A stretch of DNA of 64,000 nt from Gracilaria domingensis (GCA_022539475.1 VCMS01000093.1:62001-126000); one strand, 5' to 3'; positions 29,901 through 40,504 are shown, numbered from the stretch's first letter. The notes: a model not told the origin generated them from the letters alone. Numbers and translations: made by a program.

Positions 29901-32900
29901 GCCGGGCACTGTGGAAGAGCCGCAAGAGGTTGCAAGGGGGTTTCCCGCCGAGCAAGCTGAAGCTGTGGAGGATGAGGTCGAAGCTGAAGTTCTGACCCAG
30001 ACTGAAGCTGAAAAGAAGTTACAACATGCGTCCGTCGTCGAGGCAACACCTGTTGAATCGGTACCCTCCCCAGCCGTCGCTGTTATAACGGGGGATGCAC
30101 CTGAACAAACAGCACAGCCGGACGTGGCGGTTCCAGACGTGAGTTTGGATCATGATGTTCAGGACGTTGCTCCAGAATCGATCGAAGAACTCCACGATGC
30201 CCCTCGGGTAACGGACGCCGAGGCAGAAGTGCAAGATGAATCTCGTCCACCAGCTGAACCCGAAGAGGTGATCGAAAGTGAAGGATTCGTGGAGGCAAAG
30301 AGGGATTTTCAGGTCACAGCTCCGGAGCCAGTTGAACCCGAGGTCGTTGACGAGGAAGAAGCTATAGTTGAAGCCGAGATTACGGCTGATGATGAATTGC
30401 CGCAAGGAGACGATGTTCTAGAGGACGTCGTTCATGATGCTGTACGAGAGGTTGGAGCTCCTGTAGCAGATACCTCGGGTGAAGTAGAGGAAGATCAGGA
30501 GGAAGCTACGGCTGATGACGAGTTGCCTCAAGAAGACGAAGGTCCTGAACAGGTTTTTCATGATGCCTCCAGGGAAGTTGAAGTCGCTGTAGCAGACGCT
30601 GTTGAACAATTGAAGGAGGATCAGGAAGATGCTACTGCTGATGACGACTTGCCAGAAGGGGGCGAGATCCCTGAAGAGATCCTTCATGAAGCTTCAAGGG
30701 AGGTTGAAGTCGCTGTAGCAGATGAAGTAGAGGAAGATCAGGAGGATGCTACTGCTGATGACGAGTTGCCTCAAGAAGACGAAGGTCCTGAAGAGGTTTT
30801 TCATGATGCCTCCAGGGAAGTTGAAGTCGCTGTAGCAGACGCTGTTGAACAATTGAAGGAGGATCAGGAAGATGCTACTGCTGATGACGACTTGCCAAAA
30901 GGGGGCGAGATTCCTGAAGAGATCCTTCATGAAGCTTCAAGGGAGGTTGAAGTCGCTGAAGCAGATGAAGTAGAGGAAGATCAGGAGGAGGCTACTGCTG
31001 ATGACGAATTGCCTCAAGAAGACGAAGGTCCTGAAGAGGTTTTTCATGATGCCTCCAGGGAAGTTGAAGTCGCTGTAGCAGATGCTGTCGAAGGGTTGAA
31101 GGAAGAGCAGGAGGATGCTACGGCTGATGACGACTTGCCAAAAGGGGGCGAGATTCCTGAAGAGATCCTTCTTGAAGCTTCAAAGGAGGATGTAACCGCT
31201 GTGGCAGATGCCGCGGGTGATGTGAGGGAAGATCAGGAGGAGGCTACTGCTGATGACGAGTTGCCTCAAGAAGATGAAGGTCCTGAAGAGGTTTTTCATG
31301 ATGCCTCCAGGGAAGTTGAAGTCGCTGTAGCAGATGCTGTCGAAGGGTTGAAGGAAGAGCAGGAGGATGCTACGGCTGATGACGACTTGCCAAAAGGGGG
31401 CGATATTCCTGAAGAGATCCTTCATGAAGCTGCAAAGGAGGTTGAAGGGGCTGTGGCAGATGCCGCGGGTGATGTGAGGGAAGATCAGGAGGAGGCTACT
31501 GCTGATGACGAGTTGCCTCAAGAAGACGAAGGTCCTGAAGAGGTTTTTCATGATGCCTCCAGGGAAGTTGAAGTCGCTGTAGCAGACGCTGTCGAAGAGT
31601 CGAAAGAAGAGCAGGAGGATGCTACGGCTGATGACTACTTGCCAAAAGGGGGCGAGATTCCTGAAGAGATCCTTCTTGAAGCTTCAAAGGAGGTTGAAAC
31701 CGCTGTGGCAGATGCCGCGATTGAAGTGGAGGAAGATCAGAAGGATGCTGCGGCAGATGACGAAATGCCACCTGAAGAGGTTTTCTATGATGCTCCAGAG
31801 AACATTGAAGTCGCTGTGGCAGATGCCGCAGTTGAAGTGAAGCAAGATCAAGAGGATGCTACTGCTGATGAAGTCCGGCCGCAAGACGTCGAGATTCCTG
31901 AGGAGATCCTTCATGAAGCTTCAAGAGAGGTTGAAGCCGTTGTAACAGATGCCGCGGTTGAAGTGAAGGAAAATCAGGAGGAGGCTACTGCTGATGACGG
32001 CTTGCCAAAAGGGGGCGAGATTCCTGAAGAGATCTTACGTGAAGCCTCAAAGGAAGTTGAAGTCGCTGTAGCAGATGCCGCAGTTGAAGTGAAGGAAGAT
32101 CAGAAGGATGTTACTGCTGAAGAAGATCTTCCGCAAGGAGGCGAGATTCCTGAAGAGATCCTTCATGAAGCCTCAAAGGAAGTTGAAGCCGCTGTGACAG
32201 ATGCCGCAGTTGAAGTGAGGGAAGATCAAAAGGATGCTCCTGCTGATGAAGATCTTCCGCAAGGAAGCGAGATTCCTGAAGAGATCCTTCATGAACCCTC
32301 AAGGGAGGTTGAAGCCGCTGTGGCAGACGCCGCAGTTGAAGTGAAGGAAGATCAGAAGGATGCTACTGATGAAGATCTTCCGCAAGGAGGCGAGATTCCT
32401 GAAGAGGTCCTTCATGAACCCTCAAGGGAGGTTGAAGCCGCTGTGGCAGACGCCGCAATTGAAGTGAAGGAAGATCAGAAGGATGCTCCTGCTGATGGAG
32501 ATCTTCCGCAAGGAGGCGAGATTCCTGAAGAGATCCTTCATGAAGCCTCAAGGGAGGTTGAAGCCGCTGTGGCAGATGCCGCGACTGAAGTGGAAGAAGA
32601 TCAGAAGGATGCTCCTGCTGATGGAGATCTTCCGCAAGGAGGCGAGATTCCTGAAGAGATCTTTCATGAAGCCTCAAGGGAGGTTGAAGCCGCTGTGGCA
32701 GATGCCGCGACTGAAGTGGAGGAAGATCAGAAGGATGCTGCGGCAGATGACGAAATGCCACCTGAAGAGGAAGGTCCTGAAGAGGTTTTCTATGATGCTC
32801 CAGAGAACACTGAAGTCGCTGTGGCAGATGCCGCAGTTGAAGTGAAGCAAGATCAAGAGGATGCTACTGCTGATGAAGTCCGGCCGCAAGACGTCGAGAT

Positions 32901-35034
32901 TCCTGAGGAGATCCTTCATGAAGCTTCAAGAGAGGTTGAAGCCGTTGTAACAGATGCCGCGGTTGAAGTGAAGGAAAATCAGGAGGAGGCTACTGCTGAT
33001 GATGACTTGCCACCAGAAGGCGAAGGTCCTGAAGAGGTTTTTGAGGATGCTCCAGAGGAGATTGAAGTCGCCGTAGTTGCAGATGACGTTGAGGAATTGA
33101 ATGAAGATCAAAGAGTGGTTCCTGCTGGTGCTCAGTTGCCGCAAGGAGGCCAGGGTACTGAAACGGTCTTTCGTGATGCTTCCAAGGAGATTGACGCAGC
33201 TGTGGAAGAAGCTTCTGGAGAAGTAGAGGAGCCAGTTGAAGTTCAAGAGGAGAAAGGTGACGCTCTTGAGGAAGCCATGTCCGGGGCAGTTCAGCATATG
33301 CCAGAAGAGCTTGACAAGGAAAATCAGCCATTGACCGAGGAAGCTGAGGAGCATGGATCAAGAGAAATGGAGAATGAGATGGATGCACCAGAATACGATG
33401 GTGATGGTGATGAGGAACAAGAGCCAGTGGAGAGAGAATCGGAATCTTGTGATATTCCTCAAGAAGCTGATATGCCAGATGATGTGGGCGGTGACGACGT
33501 GGAGATTGTCGCAGTTAAGTCCAATCAGGAAGCTTTGTCAGAGGCACCGGCAGAAGCTGTCGCAGAAGTATCATCAGAGTTGCCTGCTGTTGGTATAGAG
33601 AGTGCTGCCAGCGATGCTAATGTGATGGGCGTTGATCAGCCGCGTGAGCTGGATTTGAGTGCTACTCCTGTACCGATATCGGAGGATGTTCCTAGGACAA
33701 TCGAAGCTGAACAACCGTCAATTCGTGAGGAGGTTGTGGAGGCGAGCGGAGCTGTGGAAAGCATCATGAAAGGAGACGACGGTGATGCGGATGAGCTGCA
33801 AGCTGAAGTTCAAGATGTTCCAGAGGAGGCAATTGAAGAAAGTACTGCATATACTGCGCCTTTAGAATCGCTACAACCGGCGATAGCGGCCCTGGGCAGT
33901 CACCAAGAGACTGCGGTTGATACAAGTTCGGGATATGAGGAAGCAGTTCTGGCAGCAGATGGGAAAGTTTTGTCAGCCACCGAAGAGGATGTGCATGAGG
34001 ACACAACTACCCCAGCCCAACCAGACATCTCGTCGCATGAAGACCAGGATTTTGTGATAGGAGGTGGCGGAGAGGAAGCTCAAGAAGACACTGCGGACCC
34101 AGTGGACGAACGTGCTCAAGCCTCTTTGCATCATGCCTCCTCTGCGGAAGAAGCAACGAATGAAGTAGGGCAAATATCCCCAATACAAGAGCCGCAGGAA
34201 ACTCTTGTTGAGGAAAGCAATCCAGGCGACGAGGACCATGTGGCGAAGACCGAGCATGAGTTTGTTGACGAAGTAACTGCAGTGGTAGAGGAGGACGCTC
34301 ACGTAGATGAGGATGATGAAGGCGAGGAAGACATTGAAGAAGTTGACGCCACTAGGGAAGACTACGGTGTCGATGTTGAGATGGAGACTGAGCCACCTGT
34401 GATGGCTTTTGCTACGCTTAACGTCGTTGAGGAGGAAGATATACTAGATGACGATGAGGATGATGATATTGAAGATGACGAAGATGAAACCCGTAACAAA
34501 GACCCTGAAGTTGGTCGATATGGCATCGAAGAACTCGACTTGACTGAAGGCGTGCCGGCAGATTTGGACCCTCACTCTGATCTTGATGAGTATGAGGATG
34601 TCTTAGACGTTCACGATGTCTATGGGGAAGCGATTGTGGAGGAATTGGCTGAAGACGTAGATGGGGAAGAGATTTCTGATGCTGCGCAGCAAGTTCTTGG
34701 CGTTGGTAGCGAAAATCGGACGGAAGTTGCAGTGATGGAGCATGAAGTATATGAAGATGCGAAGGGAACTCTGCCGAGCACGGAGGAGGTGGCTTCTGAT
34801 GCTTTGCTAGAAGAAGGTAGAGTTGCGATGGGTAAGACTGTGTTGGAGATGACTGCAGAGGAACGAAGCGAGAAGTTAAAAGCCGACTTTATCAGAATGG
34901 GTATGGAGGAGGCTGAGATGACTGCTGCAGCAGCAACTACGACTAGTGAAGCTGTGAGATCAGCTATCGCTAGTGCGGAAGGTGAAGCGAAAGCGGATGA
35001 CTCTGTGGAGGGGGAGAACATCTTGCGAGCCTAG
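26902..35034 (+). CDS. Giant acidic coiled-coil and tandem-repeat protein (2710 aa)
   Basis: An intronless 8.1-kb frame. Residues about 15-640 are a long heptad-rich coiled coil (LQLENQSLKRRLVQYAATL onward) like golgins or other tethering/cytoskeletal proteins. Residues 640-1160 are disordered, Ser then Glu-rich. Residues about 1160-2090 are some 23 tandem units of about 42 residues with the pattern ADDxLP-xxGEIPEEILHEAS-REVEVAVADA-EDQEDAT. The remainder is highly acidic (runs such as EDDDIEDDEDE), ending with a short helical segment (AEERSEKLKADFIRMGM). No signal peptide, transmembrane helix or enzyme motif is seen. I do not recognise the gene. The coiled coil and acidic repeats suggest a scaffold, which is inference. 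Start: ATG with context gccatcATG after a TATA box. Confidence 0.85.
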   Translation: MSTDQPSVPVAQGSTNKLQLENQSLKRRLVQYAATLEKLTTHAKREIDQSTRARDEALSRAADASALRQKLTTMNASLTSAQSARDSATSSLHRAEARVEQLQATLASLQRRLDDARYDDTHVASMREELLSLRKELPNLRRLREQDASRTLALNDQLESEKQKSATYDSMVLRMQQLQTENSQLVTDRDAAQMSLSNIRRTETAATRERDDVIVKLRESQNMNEMLREQHGQQQDRVRLLEQRLKDAEATEIRHEKDAADAKKQSDDAVSALREELDSALKDLGDRNTMYDELKEKHDRSIDAESALAERDSMQSNIRQLQVELDQSTEMLTRAAIDALADKGKIRKFEDAISKLRGQVDGERKEKGSFETRIVNMTQQIAALEGELDGVRTSKRELADECHKFQLQIHERDSVVASKNRALEELDTDRNDRAFQIDRLKLELSNSKNTIAKKESDLVKITTEYEDLCSVLKSTNRDLDDKHSEVAAARREVATANDQISKLTQERDHLKVTVAELQVTSRQVEELSALVSSKDDELGSMKRWCTTLKAEAGESVREKKRLSDMLSDVSGDLKRANQELELLRNMRHEQERLAQRISQIGETSSRELSDMRKSQSEHAEVLAKSTVEAYEGKLVEIQKSAHHEIADTVSTQLRDDIMPHLMRAVDAKARNLVHALAKHVESFTLDDATSYEPVKDHARPAPSTKVEVDTAASVERSTDYATSATASRSVSLSAQISVPPSGSRSAAPLSATESRSISVANASHGDDTAVETAAEPSAITSDRSVEAIRGFEEPSSVPTASSSAQGVPSELVEFHSEDVDITDDIDPVAIHNRLTETYKQLLGGRTDLDLSEFQTSSEVIEPNTVSREVIPESAEPITEEQTEKPAAENQAAEEQPVSTRDIPSVAMEQLDAPQPAEEDIEIVESYVPKEGEVDESLEEVEEEVDEDVPEVEGPEATSEAADESGEEFKDALADVIPTTSSKDAEAVEAIASTEAEEVNEPGTVEEPQEVARGFPAEQAEAVEDEVEAEVLTQTEAEKKLQHASVVEATPVESVPSPAVAVITGDAPEQTAQPDVAVPDVSLDHDVQDVAPESIEELHDAPRVTDAEAEVQDESRPPAEPEEVIESEGFVEAKRDFQVTAPEPVEPEVVDEEEAIVEAEITADDELPQGDDVLEDVVHDAVREVGAPVADTSGEVEEDQEEATADDELPQEDEGPEQVFHDASREVEVAVADAVEQLKEDQEDATADDDLPEGGEIPEEILHEASREVEVAVADEVEEDQEDATADDELPQEDEGPEEVFHDASREVEVAVADAVEQLKEDQEDATADDDLPKGGEIPEEILHEASREVEVAEADEVEEDQEEATADDELPQEDEGPEEVFHDASREVEVAVADAVEGLKEEQEDATADDDLPKGGEIPEEILLEASKEDVTAVADAAGDVREDQEEATADDELPQEDEGPEEVFHDASREVEVAVADAVEGLKEEQEDATADDDLPKGGDIPEEILHEAAKEVEGAVADAAGDVREDQEEATADDELPQEDEGPEEVFHDASREVEVAVADAVEESKEEQEDATADDYLPKGGEIPEEILLEASKEVETAVADAAIEVEEDQKDAAADDEMPPEEVFYDAPENIEVAVADAAVEVKQDQEDATADEVRPQDVEIPEEILHEASREVEAVVTDAAVEVKENQEEATADDGLPKGGEIPEEILREASKEVEVAVADAAVEVKEDQKDVTAEEDLPQGGEIPEEILHEASKEVEAAVTDAAVEVREDQKDAPADEDLPQGSEIPEEILHEPSREVEAAVADAAVEVKEDQKDATDEDLPQGGEIPEEVLHEPSREVEAAVADAAIEVKEDQKDAPADGDLPQGGEIPEEILHEASREVEAAVADAATEVEEDQKDAPADGDLPQGGEIPEEIFHEASREVEAAVADAATEVEEDQKDAAADDEMPPEEEGPEEVFYDAPENTEVAVADAAVEVKQDQEDATADEVRPQDVEIPEEILHEASREVEAVVTDAAVEVKENQEEATADDDLPPEGEGPEEVFEDAPEEIEVAVVADDVEELNEDQRVVPAGAQLPQGGQGTETVFRDASKEIDAAVEEASGEVEEPVEVQEEKGDALEEAMSGAVQHMPEELDKENQPLTEEAEEHGSREMENEMDAPEYDGDGDEEQEPVERESESCDIPQEADMPDDVGGDDVEIVAVKSNQEALSEAPAEAVAEVSSELPAVGIESAASDANVMGVDQPRELDLSATPVPISEDVPRTIEAEQPSIREEVVEASGAVESIMKGDDGDADELQAEVQDVPEEAIEESTAYTAPLESLQPAIAALGSHQETAVDTSSGYEEAVLAADGKVLSATEEDVHEDTTTPAQPDISSHEDQDFVIGGGGEEAQEDTADPVDERAQASLHHASSAEEATNEVGQISPIQEPQETLVEESNPGDEDHVAKTEHEFVDEVTAVVEEDAHVDEDDEGEEDIEEVDATREDYGVDVEMETEPPVMAFATLNVVEEEDILDDDEDDDIEDDEDETRNKDPEVGRYGIEELDLTEGVPADLDPHSDLDEYEDVLDVHDVYGEAIVEELAEDVDGEEISDAAQQVLGVGSENRTEVAVMEHEVYEDAKGTLPSTEEVASDALLEEGRVAMGKTVLEMTAEERSEKLKADFIRMGMEEAEMTAAAATTTSEAVRSAIASAEGEAKADDSVEGENILRA
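30383..33170 (+). repeat. About 23 tandem coding repeats of about 126 bp
   Basis: Units near 126 bp keep reading frame. Units 2-11 alternate between an ELPQEDEGPEEVFHDAS type and a DLPKGGEIPEEILHEAS type, so the amplified unit there was a dimer of about 250 bp. Units 13-19 are all of the GEIPEEILHEAS type. Units 12-13 (EMPPEE ... VRPQDVEIPEEIL) recur nearly unchanged as units 20-21, pointing to a segmental duplication spanning units 12-19. Confidence 0.85.
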
Positions 35035-35530
35035 ATTCGAGAGAGAAGAAGTTCGTATCATATGAAGGAAGACATACACTAGTATAGCATGTTGGAAGTA
35101 AAGCGGTACACGATTAGAATGCATCAAGAAACAAATGCCCTTGCCTATTGTCAAAGTCTCTACTCGCCACTTGTGACTAGAGCCACTTGCTAGTCTCATT
35201 AATAATATGGTTCTTATGAAGTAAGCAAAAAGGAAATCTGTCGCTGAACTGCAATACCGCCTTAAACAGACGGCGAGTGGAAAACGGCCCGGGTCCAGGA
35301 GTGGCGGCGTGACGCTTTCGCCTAGTATTTGATTATGCTCTCCAGTGGTGGAAGAAGTTAAGGGTTATCTGCGCCGTCGATACGAAGATACATCGAATCA
35401 ATAACAGCCACGTACTCTTTTTAAGGTACGTTACAGCATTGTGCTAGATATCTTGATAGCGGATCGGTTGTCTCCGTAACCTTATCTACGAGGGAACCGG
35501 GAATCTTTAAGATCAAGAGACAAGGCGTAT

Positions 35531-35850
35531 TTGACGTTGGGAACCAACCTCGCATGCACCAACGTGTTCCACGTCAGTCGCCTTCGCCATTTCCGTAGCT
35601 GGGATGATTCTACCCGGAGAAGGGAACCTTCCTGTTCCACTCAGAACATCGCCGTGGATATTATCAAAGACACTGTCTTCTCGTCTCTAGGTAATTTGCC
35701 TAAGCAACCGTCCCATGCGCAACGTCTTGCACACCTTACCTGGAAGTTGAGCACTTGGAACGCGATTCATATCTCCGAATTGCTATGTTTCAACGTGAGC
35801 CACTTTCCGCAGTATCGCGATACTTCTCTCGGACGTCGGGGCTACCAGCA
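35531..35850 (+). mobile_element. Decayed Ty3/gypsy-like integrase C-terminal scrap
   Basis: The translated start reads CTNVFHVSRLRHF. This resembles the conserved VFHVSxLR element at the end of Ty3/gypsy integrases just before the chromodomain. The rest of the 112-residue frame is not recognisable and no other gypsy domain lies near. The call rests on one motif. Confidence 0.35.
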
Positions 35851-37905
35851 AACTAGCGACGAAGGCTGAGCTTTGTTGCTGCTCTGCTACATGGAAGAGC
35901 AGAAGAAGGGCGCGAAGTGACAATATCGTACTATGATGTCAATAATATTGATTCTACCAAGGTAGCGAGGACATGCTTCTCACTCATAGAGCGAATCGAC
36001 CAATTGCTTGCAGGAGTCACACGCATAGAGAAGGATGAAAGCGCTGCATAGACAGGGCTGAATCGTCTTCTTCGTTTTCTTTATGAGCGCGTACATCAAT
36101 TATCTCTGGGGTTTGCAAAAGACCCCCAACGACCCGCAACAGTTTCTTTGAGCCGCCTGAAAGCGTTCGCATCGAACGTTTAGAGAACAGGATGATGAAG
36201 AGCAAATTACTCTCCAACGTCATTCAAAATATGCTGATGGAGCGCTTAACATGTGATCACCGAAGCGTTCATAGATTCCTGGATCATAGCTGGCGACACT
36301 GCGATATACTAGGCACCCACGAGTCTCGTTTTCTCATACCCAACTTCACATCGCGGTTCTCTTTCTCTCCCTCGTAAGCGGGAAGTCGGGGTGCATTTTC
36401 ATGCACGAGCGGAAGACATGCCCAGTCATTCTTTGCTTCAAGGCAAAACTGAAGGGGTTTCCTAAGCATTACTAGCGTTATCCCTTCTGTAGGCAGACAT
36501 TGACATTCAACTACCACCTTGAATTAAAACTTGTTACAATGTTATCCAAGCTTGAGAAAACCTCTACAAGACAGGGGTTTTGCTTCTGCCAAGAAGGCTT
36601 AGAACCCTGGTGGATCTTCTTCTATCAACTCTGGAAATCCATTTCACCTGTTTTATGATAAAGCTTTTATCACCAGCATGAAAGAAAAGGACAGTCCATA
36701 GTGGAAATCACGACCAAGCTGTCTCGCAAGATGCTGGCCTTCATGAATAACGAAAATTGCTGAGTACGAGAATGACCGTTCCATGGAACACACATTTCTT
36801 ACGGAGGAGAGGTATATAACATCGTTTTGCTAGTACTGAAAGTTCTTCACCAGTCGCAAAACATCGGAAAAGAAGCACCGAACAAAACGTCTCCCGGGTC
36901 CCGTTCAAAATTAATGCCACCGAAGCATGACTCCTGGTCAATTTGTGCTGCTCAATAGATGCCACAAGTTTAACGACTCAGGGCAAATCCAGTGAATACC
37001 CGGGTAAGAAGAAACTCGGCGTTCATGTCTCAAAGTATAAATTCTGGTTTCCTGCTTCAGTGCAACTCAAGGTGCCTTCTCTCAGATAACGAATCTCCGT
37101 GAATGCGGCGTCGTTGGACCATTACCTGCAAGAGAATGCCATAGACTCGACGAGGTATCTCTCTGTTCATACTCCCCATCATCTGCATTCTATTTGTACC
37201 AAGCTATCCTTGAACTCAAGTACTGAAGAAATCAGTTTAAGCGTGGCTTTCACATCAAAACTGGGGTTCCTTAGCAAACTCCACGCGTTACGAGGAATAG
37301 ATGAATCTGTTCAAAGTAAAGAAGCTAAAAAGACTGTCAAATTCCAAGCTTGATCATCACTGTGGTTCTTTCTTCTTTCTTCCCTGGTGGAGTAAGATTT
37401 CACCCCGGTAGACATGATTGTTAGTAAAATGAGCGCTTTCTATTCGACCTGTATTCATCAAGCAGTGGACTCGCTAACTATAGAATGGGGATTGTTCGTC
37501 ACTAGTATACCATTTCCTCATTAGCATAGTATGATATCCTAGGCAACGTTCTACACATCCAAGCAGATAATGACGCTACGTCTCCCACTACTTCGAAATA
37601 CGGGGTAGAGGACTATATTAAAGAAGAGGAACTAAAAATAACGCTGCAAAACTCAACAGAGCAAACATTCACAAACACCTTCGACTTAGTAGACGAAAAA
37701 GAAAAGAAAGTCGTATATAGACGCTTCAGGAATACGGGAAATGGGTCACAAAGAGGTGAGTAATGCGAAAAGGGCGAACCAGAGAGAGAGAGACATAAGA
37801 CAAAATAAGAGAGATTAGTTTATTGAGCAGTATATCTATGACTATCCAAAGAGAATCTAAGTGACCCCACATAAGTTCTTTTTGGAAAAATGCTACCTCT
37901 AATGG

Positions 37906-38320
37906 GGTCCTCCTCCTCCTCCTCCATCTACGCTACCTACCTACACTATCTGATTCCTCCTCCTCCACTAAGTTACCTATCTACTCTATCTGATTCCTCC
38001 TCCTCCACTAAACTACCTATCTACTCTATCTGATTCCTCCTCCTCCACTAAACTACCTATCTACTCTATCTGATTCCTCCTCCTCCACTAAACTACCTAT
38101 CTACTCTATCTGATTCCTCCTCCTCCACTAAACTACCTATCTGCTCTATCTGATTCCTCCCCCTCCTCTACGCCACCTACCCTACCTGATGCCTCCCCCT
38201 CCACTACGCTACCTACCCTACCTGATGCCTCCCCCTCCACTACGCTACCTACCCTACCTGATGCCTCCTCCTCCACTACGCTGCCTACCTTACTTGATTC
38301 GTCCTCCTCCTTTTGATTCC
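37906..38320. repeat. TCC-rich minisatellite, 6 x 40 bp and 3 x 36 bp units
   Basis: Six 40-bp units (ctayctatctgattcctcc...) run from 37941 to 38180. Three 36-bp units (cctacctgatgcctcc...) follow from 38181 to 38288. The units share a TGATKCCTCCYCCTCC core. The 36-bp part is open on both strands by period alone and is not taken as coding. Confidence 0.9.
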
Positions 38321-38933
38321 TCACCGGGAGGAGAGCGATGGTTTGGAACTCATGGCAGCTTTTATACTGTTCAAAATGGCTGTCAATGTTCGTCTTCAGC
38401 TCTGTGTTGCTTTCATTGAATTCGAAGATCACTAATCGCGTTACAATCAAGGAGTACTAATTAGTAGTGAAACTGTCAAGCACTGGGCAGTCACTTTCGG
38501 CTAACATGTCACATGATGATGAAGGCGAAGAGAATCTATCATACTCAGTATTGAATTGAAACCAGAGAGGGTATGTTCAAATTCTTGCACACATCAGGCA
38601 AGTACTGACTCTCTCTTTGAATACAGATTCGATGCTCTCATTAAGAAGTTGAGAGCTGAAGAATAGTCTAGTTAATCGCTTTCTGCAGTTGCTTTCAAAA
38701 GTAGAAACAAAGAGAGTTGTGGTACAAAGATGTATTCTTTGGTACTTTTTAGTAAGAGCAAGAGAAAATGGGAGTCCGAATTGACAACTAGATTAGTGGG
38801 CGTCCATGCGATGAACTTGCTGGATATGAAGAACATGGGCATTTATTCATTCATTCACGCACTTGTTGGCTATGTTCGTACAGATAGACAGATAGTAGGC
38901 GTTTAGAATGATGTGAGTGAGAGGACGTTTCTG

Positions 38934-38985
38934 TCAATAGAAATGTTCTGTAGCACGCTGTGTTGCTACAGAACATTTCTATTGA
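38934..38985. repeat. Perfect 22-bp inverted repeat with 8-base loop
   Basis: Arms 38934-38955 and 38964-38985 are exact reverse complements (arm tcaatagaaatgttctgtag + ca) separated by cgctgtgt. A 1-2 nt bulge would extend pairing through ctgt/acag. A third copy of tgttctgtagc follows at 38996. This precedes the conserved block at 39001-39050. Confidence 0.85.
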
Positions 38986-39000
38986 TACAGCACGTGTTCT

Positions 39001-39050
39001 GTAGCGCGCCGGAAATAAGCTGTTGCACCCATAAAGAGAGAGAGAGAGGA
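39001..39050 (+). repeat. Dispersed repeat block, copy 1
   Basis: gtagcgcgccggaaataagc followed by tgttgcacccataaagagag matches 44536-44580 (gtagcgcgccggaattaggc, tgttacgcccataattagag). Both copies follow a perfect hairpin. The family is unknown to me. Confidence 0.65.
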
Positions 39051-39569
39051 GAACAATATGAGCTGTACCCTTGGTAGATGATGTATGACACGGTCAGGCT
39101 GTCCACCAAAAAAATATTGTGCACTATTCGGACTCTTCTAAATACCTTCCAGTGGCCCCCCCCATTCACTGAAGTCAATCGTCACACGGACATTCGGACC
39201 ATTCGGACATACTTTCACCATCGGATGAAGCGAGAACCAAAAGATATGGAGGATGTATTACATCATTGCGCGTGAAAAAGTCCGATTTTTGAATCATCCT
39301 GACGGTCGAGAGTGCTTCCTGTGATCTTCGATTTCAATGCTCCACGTTCGTGGATTTGCTCGAAGATAGCTCTGGTATTTGTCTCGTGTGTGGGCGCTGA
39401 ACGTCCGTTAGAGCAGAGCTGTTTCGATCAAGTATGAAGAAGGTAGGGATACTTCAATAGTAGCATTCGAAATACCGTGGATATCGGCCAAGTGTGTGCA
39501 AATCGTTTTCTCGCAACTCAACCCCTGTTTTTGGCGACGGAATCACACAAGTGTAGCTTGCGTTCCGCC

Positions 39570-40391
39570 ATGGGTTGTTTCGAATCGAAGGAGCAAGCTC
39601 CAGTCCGATCCTACGATGATAAGAAAGTCAGAGACACCACGAAACGCACACAACTACCTTCCGAACAAGCACAAAGTGCACCAGAGCAGCTGGAGGTCGC
39701 ATCTCAAACCATCGCATCAGACAAAGAGGAAGCAGTACCACATGTGGTTTCTGTTCCTCGTGCCGAAGTGGTCGTTGGCGAGCGGGAACGAGCTGAGCTT
39801 AAAGTCAAGAACATGCGTGATAAACTATTAACAAACATTTCATTGTCGGAAGAGGTTCTGCGACAGGATGCACAACTGGCTCTAAAGATGAGACGAGAAG
39901 GAAAACAGGCCTCAGCCAGAGTTCTTCTACGGAAGCGGAAGCTGACTCAATCGAGGATTAATAAGTCTGAGACGATGTTAGAACGGGTAATGGACATGAT
40001 TGACACAATGGATACTGCTAAAGATAACGCGAGTTTTGTGGAGGCGTTAGAGCAAGGTACGTTTGCGATTAATGAGATTACGAAGGACACGAGCGCTGAA
40101 CGAGTGCACAACGCGTTGGCTGATAATAATGAGGCGGTGGAATATGTTAAGCACTTGGGAAAGATTATGGAAGGAGAGACGGACACTATGACGGACGAAC
40201 AGTTAGAAGACGAACTCGATGAGCTCGCGAAAGAGTTTGACACGGCTGGCAAGAAAGAAAGCCATGATGTGGCGGTTGAGAAAATTCCAGACGTGCCCAC
40301 TGAAGAACCTGAAGAACGCGAGGCGATGGAACTCCCAAGCGCGCAAGTGGACAACAACAAGGTAGATGACGAAGACGCGGTTGCCGCGTAA
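39570..40391 (+). CDS. VPS20: ESCRT-III subunit VPS20/CHMP6
   Basis: A 273-residue protein. The start at 39570 (gccATGg) is chosen because it yields MGCFESK, an N-terminal Gly2 myristoylation signal (plus Cys3 for possible palmitoylation) expected of VPS20/CHMP6; the upstream frame is 5' UTR. The Snf7 helices follow: ERAELKVKNMRDKLL, RQDAQLALKMRREGK, LLRKRKLTQSRINKSE, then the amphipathic segments ending with DEQLEDELDELAKEF as a MIM-like region and an acidic tail. VPS20 links ESCRT-II to Snf7 filament growth at endosomal membranes during multivesicular body formation. It is somewhat longer than typical CHMP6 (about 200) because of an N-terminal linker of about 60 residues. Its stop lies 113 bp from the convergent TRAP-beta gene. 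Confidence 0.85.
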   Translation: MGCFESKEQAPVRSYDDKKVRDTTKRTQLPSEQAQSAPEQLEVASQTIASDKEEAVPHVVSVPRAEVVVGERERAELKVKNMRDKLLTNISLSEEVLRQDAQLALKMRREGKQASARVLLRKRKLTQSRINKSETMLERVMDMIDTMDTAKDNASFVEALEQGTFAINEITKDTSAERVHNALADNNEAVEYVKHLGKIMEGETDTMTDEQLEDELDELAKEFDTAGKKESHDVAVEKIPDVPTEEPEEREAMELPSAQVDNNKVDDEDAVAA

Positions 40392-40504
40392 AAGAAGCGT
40401 GAGATAATGGTAACTGGATAAAGGAGATAGCATAGAAGTGAGCTTGTGGAATGAGGTGGTCAACGGTGCAGTAGTTTGTTGAAGGTTTACATGGTAGAGG
40501 TAGA

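Larger units (their letters stand above)
35035..39569. other. Gene-free desert between islands 2 and 3
   Basis: No intact gene in 4.5 kb of AT-rich DNA. It contains a gypsy-like integrase scrap (35531-35600), a TCC-rich minisatellite (37906-38320) and a hairpin-plus-conserved-block repeat (38934-39050), listed separately. Other frames are short and have no domain. Confidence 0.55.

Noticed and set aside
30019-32919. Minus-strand frames rich in Leu/His/Gln opposite the acidic repeats
   Set aside because: Antisense shadows of the tandem array; they break at unit-type changes.
38133-38450. Glu/Gly/Val repeat protein on the minus strand
   Set aside because: It is the translation of the 36-bp minisatellite; period three times twelve keeps both strands open.
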